Positions 52,770-62,659 of a stretch of DNA of 62,783 nt are shown piece by piece. The stretch is from Spiroplasma endosymbiont of Danaus chrysippus (GTDB taxonomy: Bacteria; Bacillota_I; Bacilli_A; Mycoplasmatales; VBWQ01). Location of the stretch: assembly GCF_902809815.1 (NCBI RefSeq), contig NZ_CADDIL010000001.1, forward strand, positions 1 through 62,783, read 5' to 3'. Under the pieces are notes generated by a model that worked only from the letters and a program-made list of their open reading frames with translations, ran no database searches and was not told the origin of the DNA. Every line of letters starts with the position of its first letter. Within the stretch, counting starts at the first letter, position 1. The translations under genes were made by a program, and so were the position numbers.

Positions 52770-54179
52770 TTATCTTTTTTTTGTACCAATTAACAAATTA
52801 GATTTTGTTTTTCTCATAGGTTTTTTACCTAAATTTTTGGTATCAAATCAATCACTTTTTGTTTTTTCAATATTATTTTTAGATTGATTGTCATATCAAT
52901 TTGGTTGACCATTTTCAAAATATTTATCAACATTTTTCTTTTCTAATTCACTACGTGGTTTATTTTTATATCGTGGTGTTGTACCATGAATTACATTTTT
53001 ATTTGTTGCACTACCAATAATTGAACTATCAATTTCTTCTTTTTTTAAAGGTTTGTTTTTTAATTGTGTCTTCAATTTTTTATTTAAATTATGTGATTCA
53101 TGTTTTGATGTACCTTTTGCATATTGTTGTGAACTTTTTGTTTTAACAATACTTGCTAGTTTTTTAGTTGGATTTACAATTGCATGTTTACCTGCTCTTT
53201 TTAAACTACCCTTTGCTCCAAATGTTTTATATGTAGCTAGAGAACCACCAATAAATCCAGCAGTAGCTAAGACTGAACCAACAGTTGCTTTGGTAGTAAA
53301 CTTTGCAAAATTTGCAATTCCACCACTTTGTAATCTATTTAAAACCCCATTACTTTCTCCATCTTGGTTTTTACTTAACATTTTTCTTTTTCCAATAAGT
53401 AGACTTTTACCAAGACCAAACATACCAATGGTTCCTGCTTTTAAACCACTACTTGCACCTTTCATTGTTGTTAACATACGCATTCCCTCCATAATGCCAA
53501 CTGTTTGTCCAACCATGGAAGCAAATAACATTTGAGAATTATATGTTGCAACAGCTCCACCAGTAATAAATAACAATTTAAATGTTGACTGACCTATTCA
53601 ACTATCACTTACATCATTTCCAGCGTTTAACATTAAAGGTTCTAAGTTTATAAACAAAGTTAAACTTAAAACAATTCCAAGTGAAGAAATAAATCTACCA
53701 ATTACTAAATCCTTTCATAGATTTATTTTTTGTCATTTAACCCCACTTGTAGCAGTTGAAAAAATAATTGGTGCAGTTATATACAATAAAAACAAATCAA
53801 AAATTCTTTGAATTAAACTTAAACCTAAATAGAAAAATATAACCATACAAAAGAAACTACCAAGTGTACCTAAAAACAAATTGTAGTTTTCCATATCGGG
53901 ATATCCTACATCATAATGTCAGTTTTGATGATTTAATCCATCAGTAAATCCTAATGTACCAACCATATTAGCTAATTTCTCACCATGAACAAACTCAGGC
54001 ATAATAATGTGAATTATTGAAATAACTGTAAAATTAATTACTCAAAAAAACAATGGAATTAAAAGTAATAACAAAATAACAATTATAGTACGGTTGGCAA
54101 TACCAGCAATTTCACTACGTATATTTTGATGAACCATAGCATGCAATATGACTCCCCCAGCAAACAACACAATCAACAT
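52770..54179 (-). CDS. VirB6/TrbL-like membrane protein, main part
   Basis: 469 aa. Five to seven hydrophobic helices fill the first 270 residues (LIVLFAGGVILHAMV, IIVILLLLLIPLFFWVINF, FFCMVIFFYLGLSLI, SSLGIVLSLTLFINL and others). Then comes a Gly-rich stretch and a long basic hydrophilic C-terminal tail. This is the VirB6/TrbL design of the secretion-channel core. The N-terminal part lies in a separate frame (54188-54397) beyond a perfect inverted repeat. The ATG at 54179 lacks a good ribosome site, so this may be the 3' part of a broken gene. Confidence 0.7.
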
Positions 54180-54183
54180 AATT

Positions 54184-54292
54184 GCTATTACTTATTTATC
54201 TGGTCAAAAAATTGTTGATAAAATTTTTGGAACAAATGGTCACTTTTTAAATATGCCTCCACAATTTTTTGACCAGATAAATAAGTAATAGC
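54184..54292. repeat. Perfect 32-bp inverted repeat around a 45-bp spacer
   Basis: GCTATTACTTATTTATCTGG then TCAAAAAATTGT (54184-54215) is matched exactly in reverse complement at 54261-54292. The spacer reads open in both orientations on the coding strand: as VEAYLKSDHLFQKFYQ now, and as VDKIFGTNGHFLNMPP when flipped. See findings. Confidence 0.92.
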
Positions 54293-54397
54293 ATCACCTA
54301 AACCATGAACAATGTATAAAGGCCCTTTCACAAAAATGTTATAAAGTATTTGAAAAAAAGCTGTTTTAATTCCTAAAAAATCACTCATTATCATCAT
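54188..54397 (-). CDS. Detached N-terminal part of the VirB6-like protein
   Basis: 69 aa starting MMIMSDFLGIKTAFFQILYN, with an amphipathic/hydrophobic N-terminus typical of VirB6-like proteins and FVKGPLYIVHGLGDAITYLS. It ends FFDQINK inside the right-hand copy of the inverted repeat. The stop lies nine bases before the start of the main part. Start codons overlap the preceding gene's stop. Confidence 0.55.
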   Translation of the reverse strand: MMIMSDFLGIKTAFFQILYNIFVKGPLYIVHGLGDAITYLSGQKIVEAYLKSDHLFQKFYQQFFDQINK

Positions 54398-54549
54398 TAT
54401 TTAATACCTGCTTTGCTTTGTAATTTACTCTTTAAATAAACAATTTCTCTTTGACTATGAATGTTGCATAAGTACATATCAAAAATGACTTTTTCGTGTT
54501 TTGTTTTTATTACAATGCTTGGCTTTTTATGACAATAATTACATTTCAT
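54397..54549 (-). CDS. Small putative zinc-binding plasmid protein, 50 aa
   Basis: MKCNYCHKK at the start and CNIHSQRE in the second half give C-x2-C and C-x2-H. The ATG overlaps the stop of the VirB2-like gene and its own stop overlaps the next ATG. The frame is open further upstream (to 54633), but this start fits the overlap pattern. It resembles the prophage protein at 8173-8355. Confidence 0.5.
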   Translation of the reverse strand: MKCNYCHKKPSIVIKTKHEKVIFDMYLCNIHSQREIVYLKSKLQSKAGIK

Positions 54550-54827
54550 TATAGTAAACCTAGCATTCTTGCAAAAATAATATGAGCAATACCCGAAGAC
54601 ATTAAAATCATTGAACATCCTAAAACACTTCAAACCATATGTCTTAAATATTCTCCTTTGTTTTCAGGGTCGCTATGAATTTTAAAAGCATACTTGATAG
54701 TACTAAATGCTAAACCACAACCACCAATTGCATATAAAATTGGTAACAACACTTCCATTAAATTGTTTAATAATTGTTGGGTTTGTGGGTCAACACTTGA
54801 TAATAAATTAAATACAGATAAAAACAT
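54549..54827 (-). CDS. VirB2/pilin-like small membrane protein, 92 aa
   Basis: Two hydrophobic segments (VLLPILYAIGGCGLAFSTIKYAF broken at mid, and VLGCSMILMSSGIAHIIFA) after a short polar N-terminus (VDPQTQQLLNNL). This is the TrbC/VirB2-like size and layout, at the head of the VirB6-VirB4-VirD4 operon. An AAAGGA site lies seven bases before the ATG. Confidence 0.65.
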
Positions 54828-54837
54828 GTTTATATTT

Positions 54838-55322
54838 TCCTTTCACTTTTTGTTTGTGATAATATATATTTGATAAGGTATGTATGTTATATATAACCCC
54901 CCTTACGGTGTAGTGATTTAAAATATAGATAAAACAGGGGTTGTTGGTTAAGTGCTTCCTTTTGCTTTTACAAATCAATCTCAATTAAATTCACTTAACA
55001 ATTCTATTTACATCTTAAATGCACACTTTTATCCTGATATAGAAGTATTTACATTTCGTACTCACCATTTGACTTCTACGACAGTGTATTCAGTTTTATA
55101 AACTTCAAAAGAAAAAAAACGACATCTAGGTTCAAAATACTAGAATGTCGTTTGCAAAAAATTATAAGAAAATATATAATTAAGATGCAGGTTGAACAGT
55201 TACATATGATGAACCTGTCGGCAATAGGGTATTAGTAGTACTGCTATTGCTTTTTATATTTTTAATGTTATGAAGTTGACTTTATTATATACCTTTCTAA
55301 TTTAAAAGTAAAATTATAACGC
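54838..55322. other. Intergenic region with terminator and a gene remnant
   Basis: AAACGACAT/ATGTCGTTT stem (55117-55153) with a T-rich tail on the minus strand, a terminator for the 257-aa gene. At 55190-55275 the minus strand reads NIKSNSSTTNTLLPTGSSYV then TVQPAS and stop, a likely C-terminal remnant of a lost surface protein. Near 54895-54955 AACCCC/GGGGTT repeats flank the probable promoter of the transfer operon. Confidence 0.5.
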
Positions 55323-56096
55323 TTATTTTATATCATCTATAAATTCTATTAAAGAATAGTATAATTTTTTAGCAATAATTTTTTTTGATAAATCGTTACT
55401 TTTATTTCATTCTGTTATTAAATTTTGATTTAAATCTAACATTTTAGGTGATGACTTCGATAAAGTATTACGATATAAATTTACCTTTTGAATAAATTGC
55501 AAATAATCATCTATTAAATTTTTAGACAAATTATTTATTAATAATTTTTGTTTCAATATTTTGCTATAACTAATATAATCTAAATTTTTATTTTCTCAAG
55601 ATAAAAATTTAATGATATATTCATGCATTAATTTTTGTAAATTAAAAAAATAATTACTTCAATCTTGTTCATCTAAAAAAGAACGTATTTTCTCTAATTT
55701 TTTTCTTAATTCAATATCACAATTCATTTCTGATACATCAGTAATTATTTTTTTAGGATTTTTATCAAATCAAAAAAATAAATCATCTAATAATGTTTTA
55801 TTTAACTTTTTTTGTTTACAATAGGGAAATTCATCTCTAATTTTTTTATGATATTCAAAAACATCTTTACTGGATAAAATAATCTCTATTCACTTTTTAC
55901 CATTTAAAAATTCATTTTTACTATAAAAAATATCATCATAATTTGAAGTTATGATATATTTTTTATTTTCTTTAAATTGATTTTTGATTATTGAATAAGA
56001 ATTTAAATCATATTTATTAAAATTTGGATATTTATTGTTTTTAGGATTCAAATGAACAAAATTATCAATATATATACCTAATTTTAATCCGTTCAT
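55323..56096 (-). CDS. Unknown plasmid protein, 257 aa
   Basis: One frame with TGA as Trp; ATG directly follows the adhesin stop by two bases, so both are in one operon. Soluble, Lys/Asn-rich; the C-terminal 150 residues are helical (RKKLEKIRSFLDEQDW, LMHEYIIKFLSW, LYRNTLSKSS). The all-helical half resembles HEPN-type domains in outline but lacks the R-x4-6-H motif, so I do not assign it. Confidence 0.6.
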
Positions 56097-56098
56097 TA

Positions 56099-59000
56099 CT
56101 AATTTTCCTTTTTCATATTTTTTTTCATAGATAATTTATTTTCTTTCTTTTTATCATTATCAAATTTTCTTCCTCTTCAATAACCATTATATTTAGGATT
56201 TGTACGTGAACGAATTATTCATGCAACAGCAGCTACTACAAGTAACAATGGAATAGCAATACCAAATCCCATAGCTAATTGTCAACCACGAAATTTAATG
56301 TTTGCTTGACTTTGTAATCAGTCATGATAACTTTGACCATCTGCAAAATTATTTATTTCATTTTTTGTTTGAGGTTTAGATTTGCCGTTTAAAATTTCAT
56401 CAATACTATATCCATGTAAATTCAATCCACTTTCAGCGTTTTTAATTGCTTGTTGATATGTTGTGTTTATTTGTGACATATTGGTATTTACTCAATCAAT
56501 AGTCTCACTTTTTAATTTTTCTAATTTAATATATTGTTGATAATCATTACTTGTACCTTTTAATAATTTATTGTCTTCTCAAACAACACTTTTTAAATAA
56601 TTTTTAATATTGTCGTTATTTAAAAATTGACTTACTTGTGCTTTGATTTTATTTTCTTGCTCATCAGTTGCAAAACCACGTGAAGCTATGTTTGCAATAT
56701 TTTTTATTCATGTATCTTTGTTTTGATTTATAAATGTTTGATAGTTATTAATTCAATTTTTATAACTATTTAACGTTGATTGATTTACAACATTACTTGT
56801 ATCAACATTTAAATTTTTAGGTAATGTATTCAATACATTATTTAAAATTTCCTTAGCTTTATCAGTTATTGTTTTTACTAATAAATCTTTATCAAAACCA
56901 TCATCAAATTTTGGTTCATTTGCAATATCATATGTCAAAGGTTTTAAAAATGATATATAAGAAATAATTTGATTTTTAATTTCACTATCAAAACCCTTAC
57001 CATTGGTTTTGATAGTTTCATTAAATTTATTTTTTACAAAATTGTCATATTGCTGTAATCAACCCAATGCTTTTGATTTTTGACTAGGGTCTGTTAAATT
57101 GACAGTTACATTAAGTTTTGTTTTAAGTTTATCTAATTCACTATCATCAAAAGTACCTTTTAATTTTCAATTGCTTTCGCCAAGTTCTAAGTAACTATCA
57201 TAAGTATTACCTACTGTATCGACTAAATGTAAATGATATGTTCCATCATTTTGAATTGATAAAAATTTCAAAAATTTTTGATGTGTTGCAGTTTCTGCAA
57301 AATCATTTGAATTATCAACTGTTCCTTGTACAAAATAACTATTTTTATAATCAATTAAAGTATCTTTAAAATCAATATTTATGCTTGCATCATGATTTCC
57401 AGTTCCATCTTTGCTTTTTGTTTGGATAATCTCTGCATTATTGGTATTACCAGCGTTAGAAACTAAACCAGTATATAATTGTGTATCATCAATTTTTGTT
57501 TGATAATCAATTTTATTTTTATCAATTGAAGTTTTAACTCATAATTTATATGTCACTTGTCCAGTATTAAAATCTCCGCCAAAAGCACTTGCAAGTGCTT
57601 TATCTTTTAAAGTTAAAATTAAATTATGTTCACCAACAGGAATATCTAGGTTTGTAGTAGGAACTGTAATTGATTTTCCATCTAATGTTGCACTTGCAAC
57701 TAGGTTCTCTTTAATATCCATTTTTTGTACAGAATTGTAAACTATGCCTTGGTACAATGGTCATGATTTATCAAAAGTATCAGGTTTAGTTATTTTTAAT
57801 AACAAATTTATTGGATTGATTGTATATAAACCTTTGTTTTCTGTTCCAATATAAATAACCCCATTTGGTGCAATTAAAACAGAATTAATAACATCATCAT
57901 CGGGTACTTCATTTACTTTTGTAAATTCATCTGTTCCATTAGATTTATATAATCCTTTTTCAGTTCCTGCATAAATATTGTTATAATTATCAGCTGCTAA
58001 ACTAGTAATTACACCAGTAGTTCCTGAAATTTCTGAAAAATTTATTCCATCAATTGATTTATAAACAAATCCTTGTTTAGTATTATAAACTTTTGTTCCT
58101 GCATAAACATTATTTGAACTATCAGTTATTAACTTTTGAACTGCACCAACAGTTTTAAATATTTCATGAAATTCATCTGTTCCATTAGATTTATAAATAA
58201 TTCCTTCGCTTCCACTAGGATTTGTTGTTCCTGCATAAACATTATTTGAACTATCAGTTATTAACTTTTGAACTGCACCAACAGTTTTAAATATTTCATG
58301 AAATTCATCTGTTCCATTAGATTTATAAATAATTCCTTCGCTTCCACTATGATTTGTTGTTCCTGCATAAACATTATTTGAACTATCAGTTATTAACTTT
58401 TGAACTGCACCAACAGTTTTAAATATTTCATGAAATTCATCTGTTCCATTAGATTTATAAATAATTCCTTCGCTTCCACTATGATTTGTTGTTCCTGCAT
58501 AAACATTATTTGAACTATCAGTTATTAACTTTTGAACTGCACCAACAGTTTTAAATATTTCATGAAATTCATCTGTTCCATTAGATTTATAAATAATTCC
58601 TTCGCTTCCACTAGGATTTGTTGTTCCTGCATAAACATTATTTGAACTATCAGTTATTAAACTTTGAATTTGACCAGTAGTTCCTGAAATTTCTGAAAAA
58701 TTTATTCCATCAATTGATTTATAAACAGTCTTTTTGCTTCCACTATAATTAGAACTACCAACATAAACAACACCAGTTTCATCAGCAGCAATTGAACCTA
58801 TAAAATCATCTTTTCCTAATCCACTTTTTAATTGTTCAAATGTAATTCCATCAGTACTTTTATATAATCCTTTCCCCAATGATCCAACTCAAATAGTTCC
58901 ATTTGGAGCAATTGCAATAGAAGTTATATATATATATTACTAGGAATTCCATTTATTACTTGTTCTAAATTTATTCCATCAGTACTTTTTCATAAACCTT

Positions 59001-59247
59001 CACTTTTTGTTCCAACATAAATACAATTGTTTGGTAAAGAAATAATTATTGATGATTTGATTTTTTCTTTTATCATCAAAGTAATAAATGGATTTGTATT
59101 ATTTTGATTTTTGATACTGATGTCTCTATTTAATTGATTTGATTTAAAACCATGATTTATAACATTATTTGCAAATACTTGTTTTAAATTACTTGCACTT
59201 GTACCTACTAATGTACTAAGAGTTATTGTAGTTAGTAATTTTTTCAT
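56099..59247 (-). CDS. Phase-variable propeller adhesin with membrane anchor
   Basis: Signal peptide MKKLLTTITLSTLVGTSASN, then propeller blades of the form GLYKSTDGITFEQ / IYVGT, a four-fold 132-bp repeat, a beta/helical stalk of about 500 residues, one membrane helix (FGIAIPLLLVVAAVAWII), and a short basic tail. The frame breaks at a (TA)6 tract (58925-58936), where a stop follows IPSNIYI. Removing one TA unit restores 1048 aa. The rest of the 2.8 kb is open, which argues against a dead gene. It resembles the sarpin-type adhesion proteins of Spiroplasma citri plasmids in design, not demonstrably in sequence. Confidence 0.75.
58101..58628 (-). repeat. Four tandem 132-bp repeats in the adhesin gene
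   Basis: Unit starts at 58101, 58233, 58365 and 58497, with a partial fifth at 58629. Units differ only at a few bases (e.g. NPSG vs NHSG). Each codes for 44 residues: one blade, with TVGAVQKLITDSSNNVYAGT as core. Near identity means recent duplication or ongoing recombination, so blade number is likely to vary. Confidence 0.93.
58925..58936. repeat. (TA)6 tract in the adhesin coding sequence
   Basis: Six TA units inside the open frame; the present number shifts the frame by two bases, five would restore it. A candidate slipped-strand switch. The paralogous fragment at 42.4 kb has no such tract. Confidence 0.85.
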
Positions 59248-59274
59248 ATTATTTATTCTCCTTTAACCTTTAAT

Positions 59275-59826
59275 TTACATCTTTGGTAAATTTGTTTTAC
59301 TTCCGTTTGCTAAAGGTTTTGAATTTTTTAAATCAATTGAATTTATCTCATTTTTAAAATATTCTAAAACATCCATAGCTTCATCAATTGATGTCTCTAA
59401 AATTTCTGATTTACCTGCATTATTAATGGAATTTAAAATTTCTTTAATACAATTTTTTAGTACTTTTTTATCCATAATCAAATTTCAATCAGTTGATAAA
59501 ATTATATTTTCTTGTACTAAAAAAGTACTAATAAGACTTAAAATATTTTCTAATATTTCATTTATATTTTGAATTGAACTTTCAAATTTTAAAAAATAAT
59601 TAATTTTTAATTGACAATTAATTATACAATTTCTAGTTAATTTTAGTTTTTTCATTTTATTTTCTTTTAAAAAACAAGATGTTTGAGTAGTATTATTTAA
59701 TTTTGTAAATACGTAATTAGAATTGATTACATAATTATTCATTTCAAAAGCTTCTCTTAAAAAATCAAAAATTTTAGTTATATCTTTATTAAAATCATTT
59801 TCTTTAGTTTGATCAATATTTATCAA
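59275..59826 (-). CDS. Plasmid protein of unknown function, 183 aa
   Basis: A TGA at codon 114 (STDWNL) joins two apparent frames into one. Start uncertain: TTG at 59826 gives MINIDQTKEND; no clear ribosome site. Helical and soluble with Cys at several sites; the C-terminal half reads KNCIKEILNSINN and ends NGSKTNLPKM. It lies between the adhesin and the partition genes. Confidence 0.5.
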
Positions 59827-59898
59827 ATTATCTTAAATATTTATATATTAATTATACCATATTTTCTATATTAAATATTTATTTTTATTTAATTTTAT

Positions 59899-60189
59899 TT
59901 ACTTGTTTTTTGAAATTAATTCTTTATATATTTTTGATACTTCACGACGAACTAATTGAGACAAATTAACTTTGTAATTGTTTTCTTTGAGTTCATTTAA
60001 CATATTTTGAGTTTTCTGGTCAATTGAAATTGTTTTAACAACTTTTTTATTCAGTTCTATACTATAAATATCTTTATTAGTATCTTGTTCTTTTGGGCTA
60101 GTCTTTTCTTGTTTAGTAAAACCTTTATCAACAGAATCAATATTTTTTTGTATGCTTTCAAATAAAGAACTCTTTTTTGGTTCGCTCAT
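59899..60189 (-). CDS. ParA partner, ribbon-helix-helix-like, 96 aa
   Basis: The start lies directly behind the parA stop. N-terminal half charged and flexible; residues about 48-92 (KKVVKTISIDQKTQNMLNEL and LSQLVRREVSKIYKEL) give the strand-helix-helix of CopG/ParG-type centromere-binding proteins. In type Ib partition systems such a protein binds the centromere and stimulates ParA. Confidence 0.7.
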   Translation of the reverse strand: MSEPKKSSLFESIQKNIDSVDKGFTKQEKTSPKEQDTNKDIYSIELNKKVVKTISIDQKTQNMLNELKENNYKVNLSQLVRREVSKIYKELISKNK

Positions 60190-60972
60190 TTATAACACTC
60201 CTTTTTCAATTAGTTCATTTGTTAAAAACCCAATTGGGTTTTTATCTGTTATAGAAATAAATTTCATTAACATGGTTTCTTTTTGTTTTGTTGTAGATAA
60301 AGGAATTTTAGTTTTTAAAACCATTGTTCCAATCTCGCTATTATTAATAGCTTGAATTACAGCTTCATGAGTTTTATTTTTTTGAACTTTATTAAAAATA
60401 AAATAATTCATATTATTTGTTATTTTTAACCCCAATTGATTTAGTGTTTTAATGGCATTATCATAAGGTTCTTTTATTGTTTTATACCCCTCATAACTAA
60501 ACTTATGTGGTTCAATTGGAATTATTATTTCATCACTAGCCAATAAAACATTTAATAAAATTTTATTCATTGACGGAAATGAATCAAAAAATATATAATC
60601 AATATCTTTTTTTAAAATTTCATCCATTTTAATTAAGTTATTTTTTAGAATCAACTCTCCCATGCTCATAGCGGTAACATAAGTATTTGTTTCTAAAACT
60701 AAATTATTATATGCAGGAACAATTAAAACATTTTTTAAAATAGTTTTTTCAATTGAATTTAATAATTCTTTTTCATCAGAGTTTTTAAATCATAATTCGA
60801 TATTTTTTTTACTAGTATAATTTGATAATAATGCTCTGCTTAAATTTGCTTGTGGGTCTATATCAAATACAAGAATTTTTTTATTTAATTGTGACAAAAC
60901 ATTAATTAGATTCAAAGTTAGTGTTGTTTTACCAACGCCACCTTTTGAATTTGCAAAAGTAATTTTTTTCAT
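60190..60972 (-). CDS. soj: ParA/Soj partition ATPase
   Basis: 260 aa. Deviant Walker A KGGVGKTTL at 10-18 (start MKKITFANSKGGVGKTT), FDIDPQANLS, and YIFFDSFPSMNK as Walker B. ParA moves plasmids apart on the nucleoid. The short N-terminus without a DNA-binding domain is the type Ib form, which agrees with the small RHH partner downstream. Standard Soj gene of Spiroplasma plasmids. Confidence 0.92.
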
Positions 60973-60984
60973 CAGTATTCCTTT

Positions 60985-61050
60985 CTGTAAATATTTACAT
61001 TTATAAATATTTATTGATATTTATTTATAAATATTATTATACATATAAAT
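60985..61050. promoter_or_regulatory. Candidate centromere/operator upstream of parA
   Basis: TGTAAATATTTACA and repeated TTTATAAATATT strings in both orientations fill the 60 bases before parA. Type Ib systems have their centromere repeats here. Confidence 0.45.
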
Positions 61051-61096
61051 AAATAAAATAAGATATGATATCTTTTTAAAGATGTTTTGATTTTAA

Positions 61097-61849
61097 TTAC
61101 CATCAATATTGTCTAGAATTATTTGTTTTGTCTTTTTGAGTTCAAGTAAATTCATAATTTTGAACTTTACCATTTTTATAATTTTTTATTAATTTAATAA
61201 TTAAATCTGTTTTTTCGTTGATTTCAGAAAGTGATAAATTAATTGTTTTTCTTTCAAAATCAGCACGATTAAATTTACCTTTGTATACATAATCATCAAT
61301 AGACAAACCAAGTAATTCTTTTAAGTCTTTTGTTGTTATATATCTTTGATTTATTTTTTTATTTTCATCAGTTCAACTACACAAGAATTTATATAATGTT
61401 AAACTATGTTTTGATTTTAGTTTTAAAATACTATCTAATTGTAATTTGGTATATTCTCTAACTAATTGTTCTAAATAAGGCATAAAGTTTGGATTTAAAG
61501 ATATTTCAAAATATGCTTCTTTTGGTTTTCAATAAGAATCAAATATCACTACACCAATTCTTACCCCTCCTTTTTCATCTGTTATTTCAAATAAACTTTT
61601 ATTAATTAAACTATGAACGAGCTTACGATATCTTGGATATCTATTTTTACTTTCTAATTCTAATTTATTAAAAAAATCTAATTTATTTAATTTAAATGTT
61701 ATTGGGTTTTTACCATAAGGATTAATTTGACTAAAAATCAAATGTAAAACTTTTTGTTCTTCTAATGTAAATTTACAATATTTTCTTGCTAACTCATTTG
61801 CATAATATACAGTTAAATCATCATAATTATTTTTTAAATCATTTCCCAT
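61097..61849 (-). CDS. Plasmid replication initiator (Rep_3 superfamily), copy 2
   Basis: 250 aa; parallels copy 1 along nearly its whole length (YYANELARKYCKFTLEEQKV, RYRKLVHSLINKSLFEITDE, YITTKDLKELLGLSIDDYVY). The end is shifted: it stops NSRQYWW, while another frame would read ILDNIDGN as in copy 1 (MLIDNIDSN). No iterons are visible upstream; a 15-bp inverted repeat is. ATG 61849 after GGAGG. Confidence 0.85.
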
Positions 61850-61888
61850 AAATAACCTCCAAATATTTTGTTAATACAATTATATAAT

Positions 61889-61922
61889 AATTATTTTATA
61901 AAGTATGCTTTATAAAATAATT
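61889..61922. promoter_or_regulatory. Perfect inverted repeat upstream of rep copy 2
   Basis: AATTATTTTATAAAG, loop TATG, CTTTATAAAATAATT, 40 bases before the rep start. Takes the place of the palindrome of copy 1; a likely Rep operator. Confidence 0.65.
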
Positions 61923-62024
61923 TAGCCATACCTAGGGTTCCCTCCACGCCATACTATAAAAGAAGTATAATAAATTATAATGAATTAATTAATGAAGTAG
62001 AAATATATAAATTTATTTTCATAA

Positions 62025-62637
62025 TTAACTGTCATTAAATATTTCAATATGGTGTTGTTCTAATTTTCAGTTGTATGCTTTGATTTGTTCATCAATAAAT
62101 TTTTTCATACTTTCATTTGGAACAAGTCATTTGATGTGAATATTTTGTAATAAATAACTCCGTAAATTATTTAACTTTAATTTGAACTTATCTTTTGATT
62201 TGCGTGTTCGTTCAAATTCAATAATCATATCTTTGTTTTCATAATGAACTAATAAGTCAGGATATCCTTGTTTGCTTTTAGTATTTCCTCAAACATCTTT
62301 TATCAAATGACCCTCTGTTTTTAATTCTTTTTCAGTTTGATATGAAAGTATGTTAGTTTGTTGACAAAGTCATTTGATGAGTAAATCTTGATGAACTAAC
62401 TCGTTGTAATTAATTTTAGTTATTTTATTACCTTGTCCTAATTTGTTGTTACCTAGACTTGACAGCATATAATAATTCTTTCTTGTTAATTTATCAATTC
62501 GAATTATTTTTTTCTTTATTAAAAACTCTTAATAAAGTTTTAATAGCTTCAATATTTTTATTTAATAACAAAGCAATTTCTTCTTTGTTTAAATATCCTC
62601 ATCGATTTATAATTTCTAGAATTTTTATTTGTTCCAT
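62025..62637 (-). pseudogene. Replication-relaxation-like gene, copy 2, frameshifted
   Basis: Starts MEQIKILEIINRWGYLNKEE like the 47.7-kb copy. At RVF the sequence has T5 where copy 1 has T4, which moves the frame to an early stop. In the corrected frame it continues IRIDKLTRKNYYMLSSLG to EQHHIEIFNDS. One-base homopolymer change: real or technical. Confidence 0.8.
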
Positions 62638-62659
62638 TTTGTTTCAACTCCTTAGTGGC

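Noticed and set aside
53053..53535. 160-aa plus-strand frame opposite the VirB6-like gene
   Set aside because: It is Leu/Phe/Pro-rich mirror coding of the basic tail and membrane part of the real minus-strand gene, without a ribosome site.
55323..56096. HEPN toxin or abortive-infection domain in the 257-aa protein
   Set aside because: The helical outline and YRN segment fit, but the R-x4-6-H catalytic motif is missing (RNTLSKS), so the claim is not supported.
58101..58760. 132-bp tandem repeats as non-coding satellite DNA
   Set aside because: The unit is a multiple of three, stays open in the adhesin frame and codes for a propeller blade.
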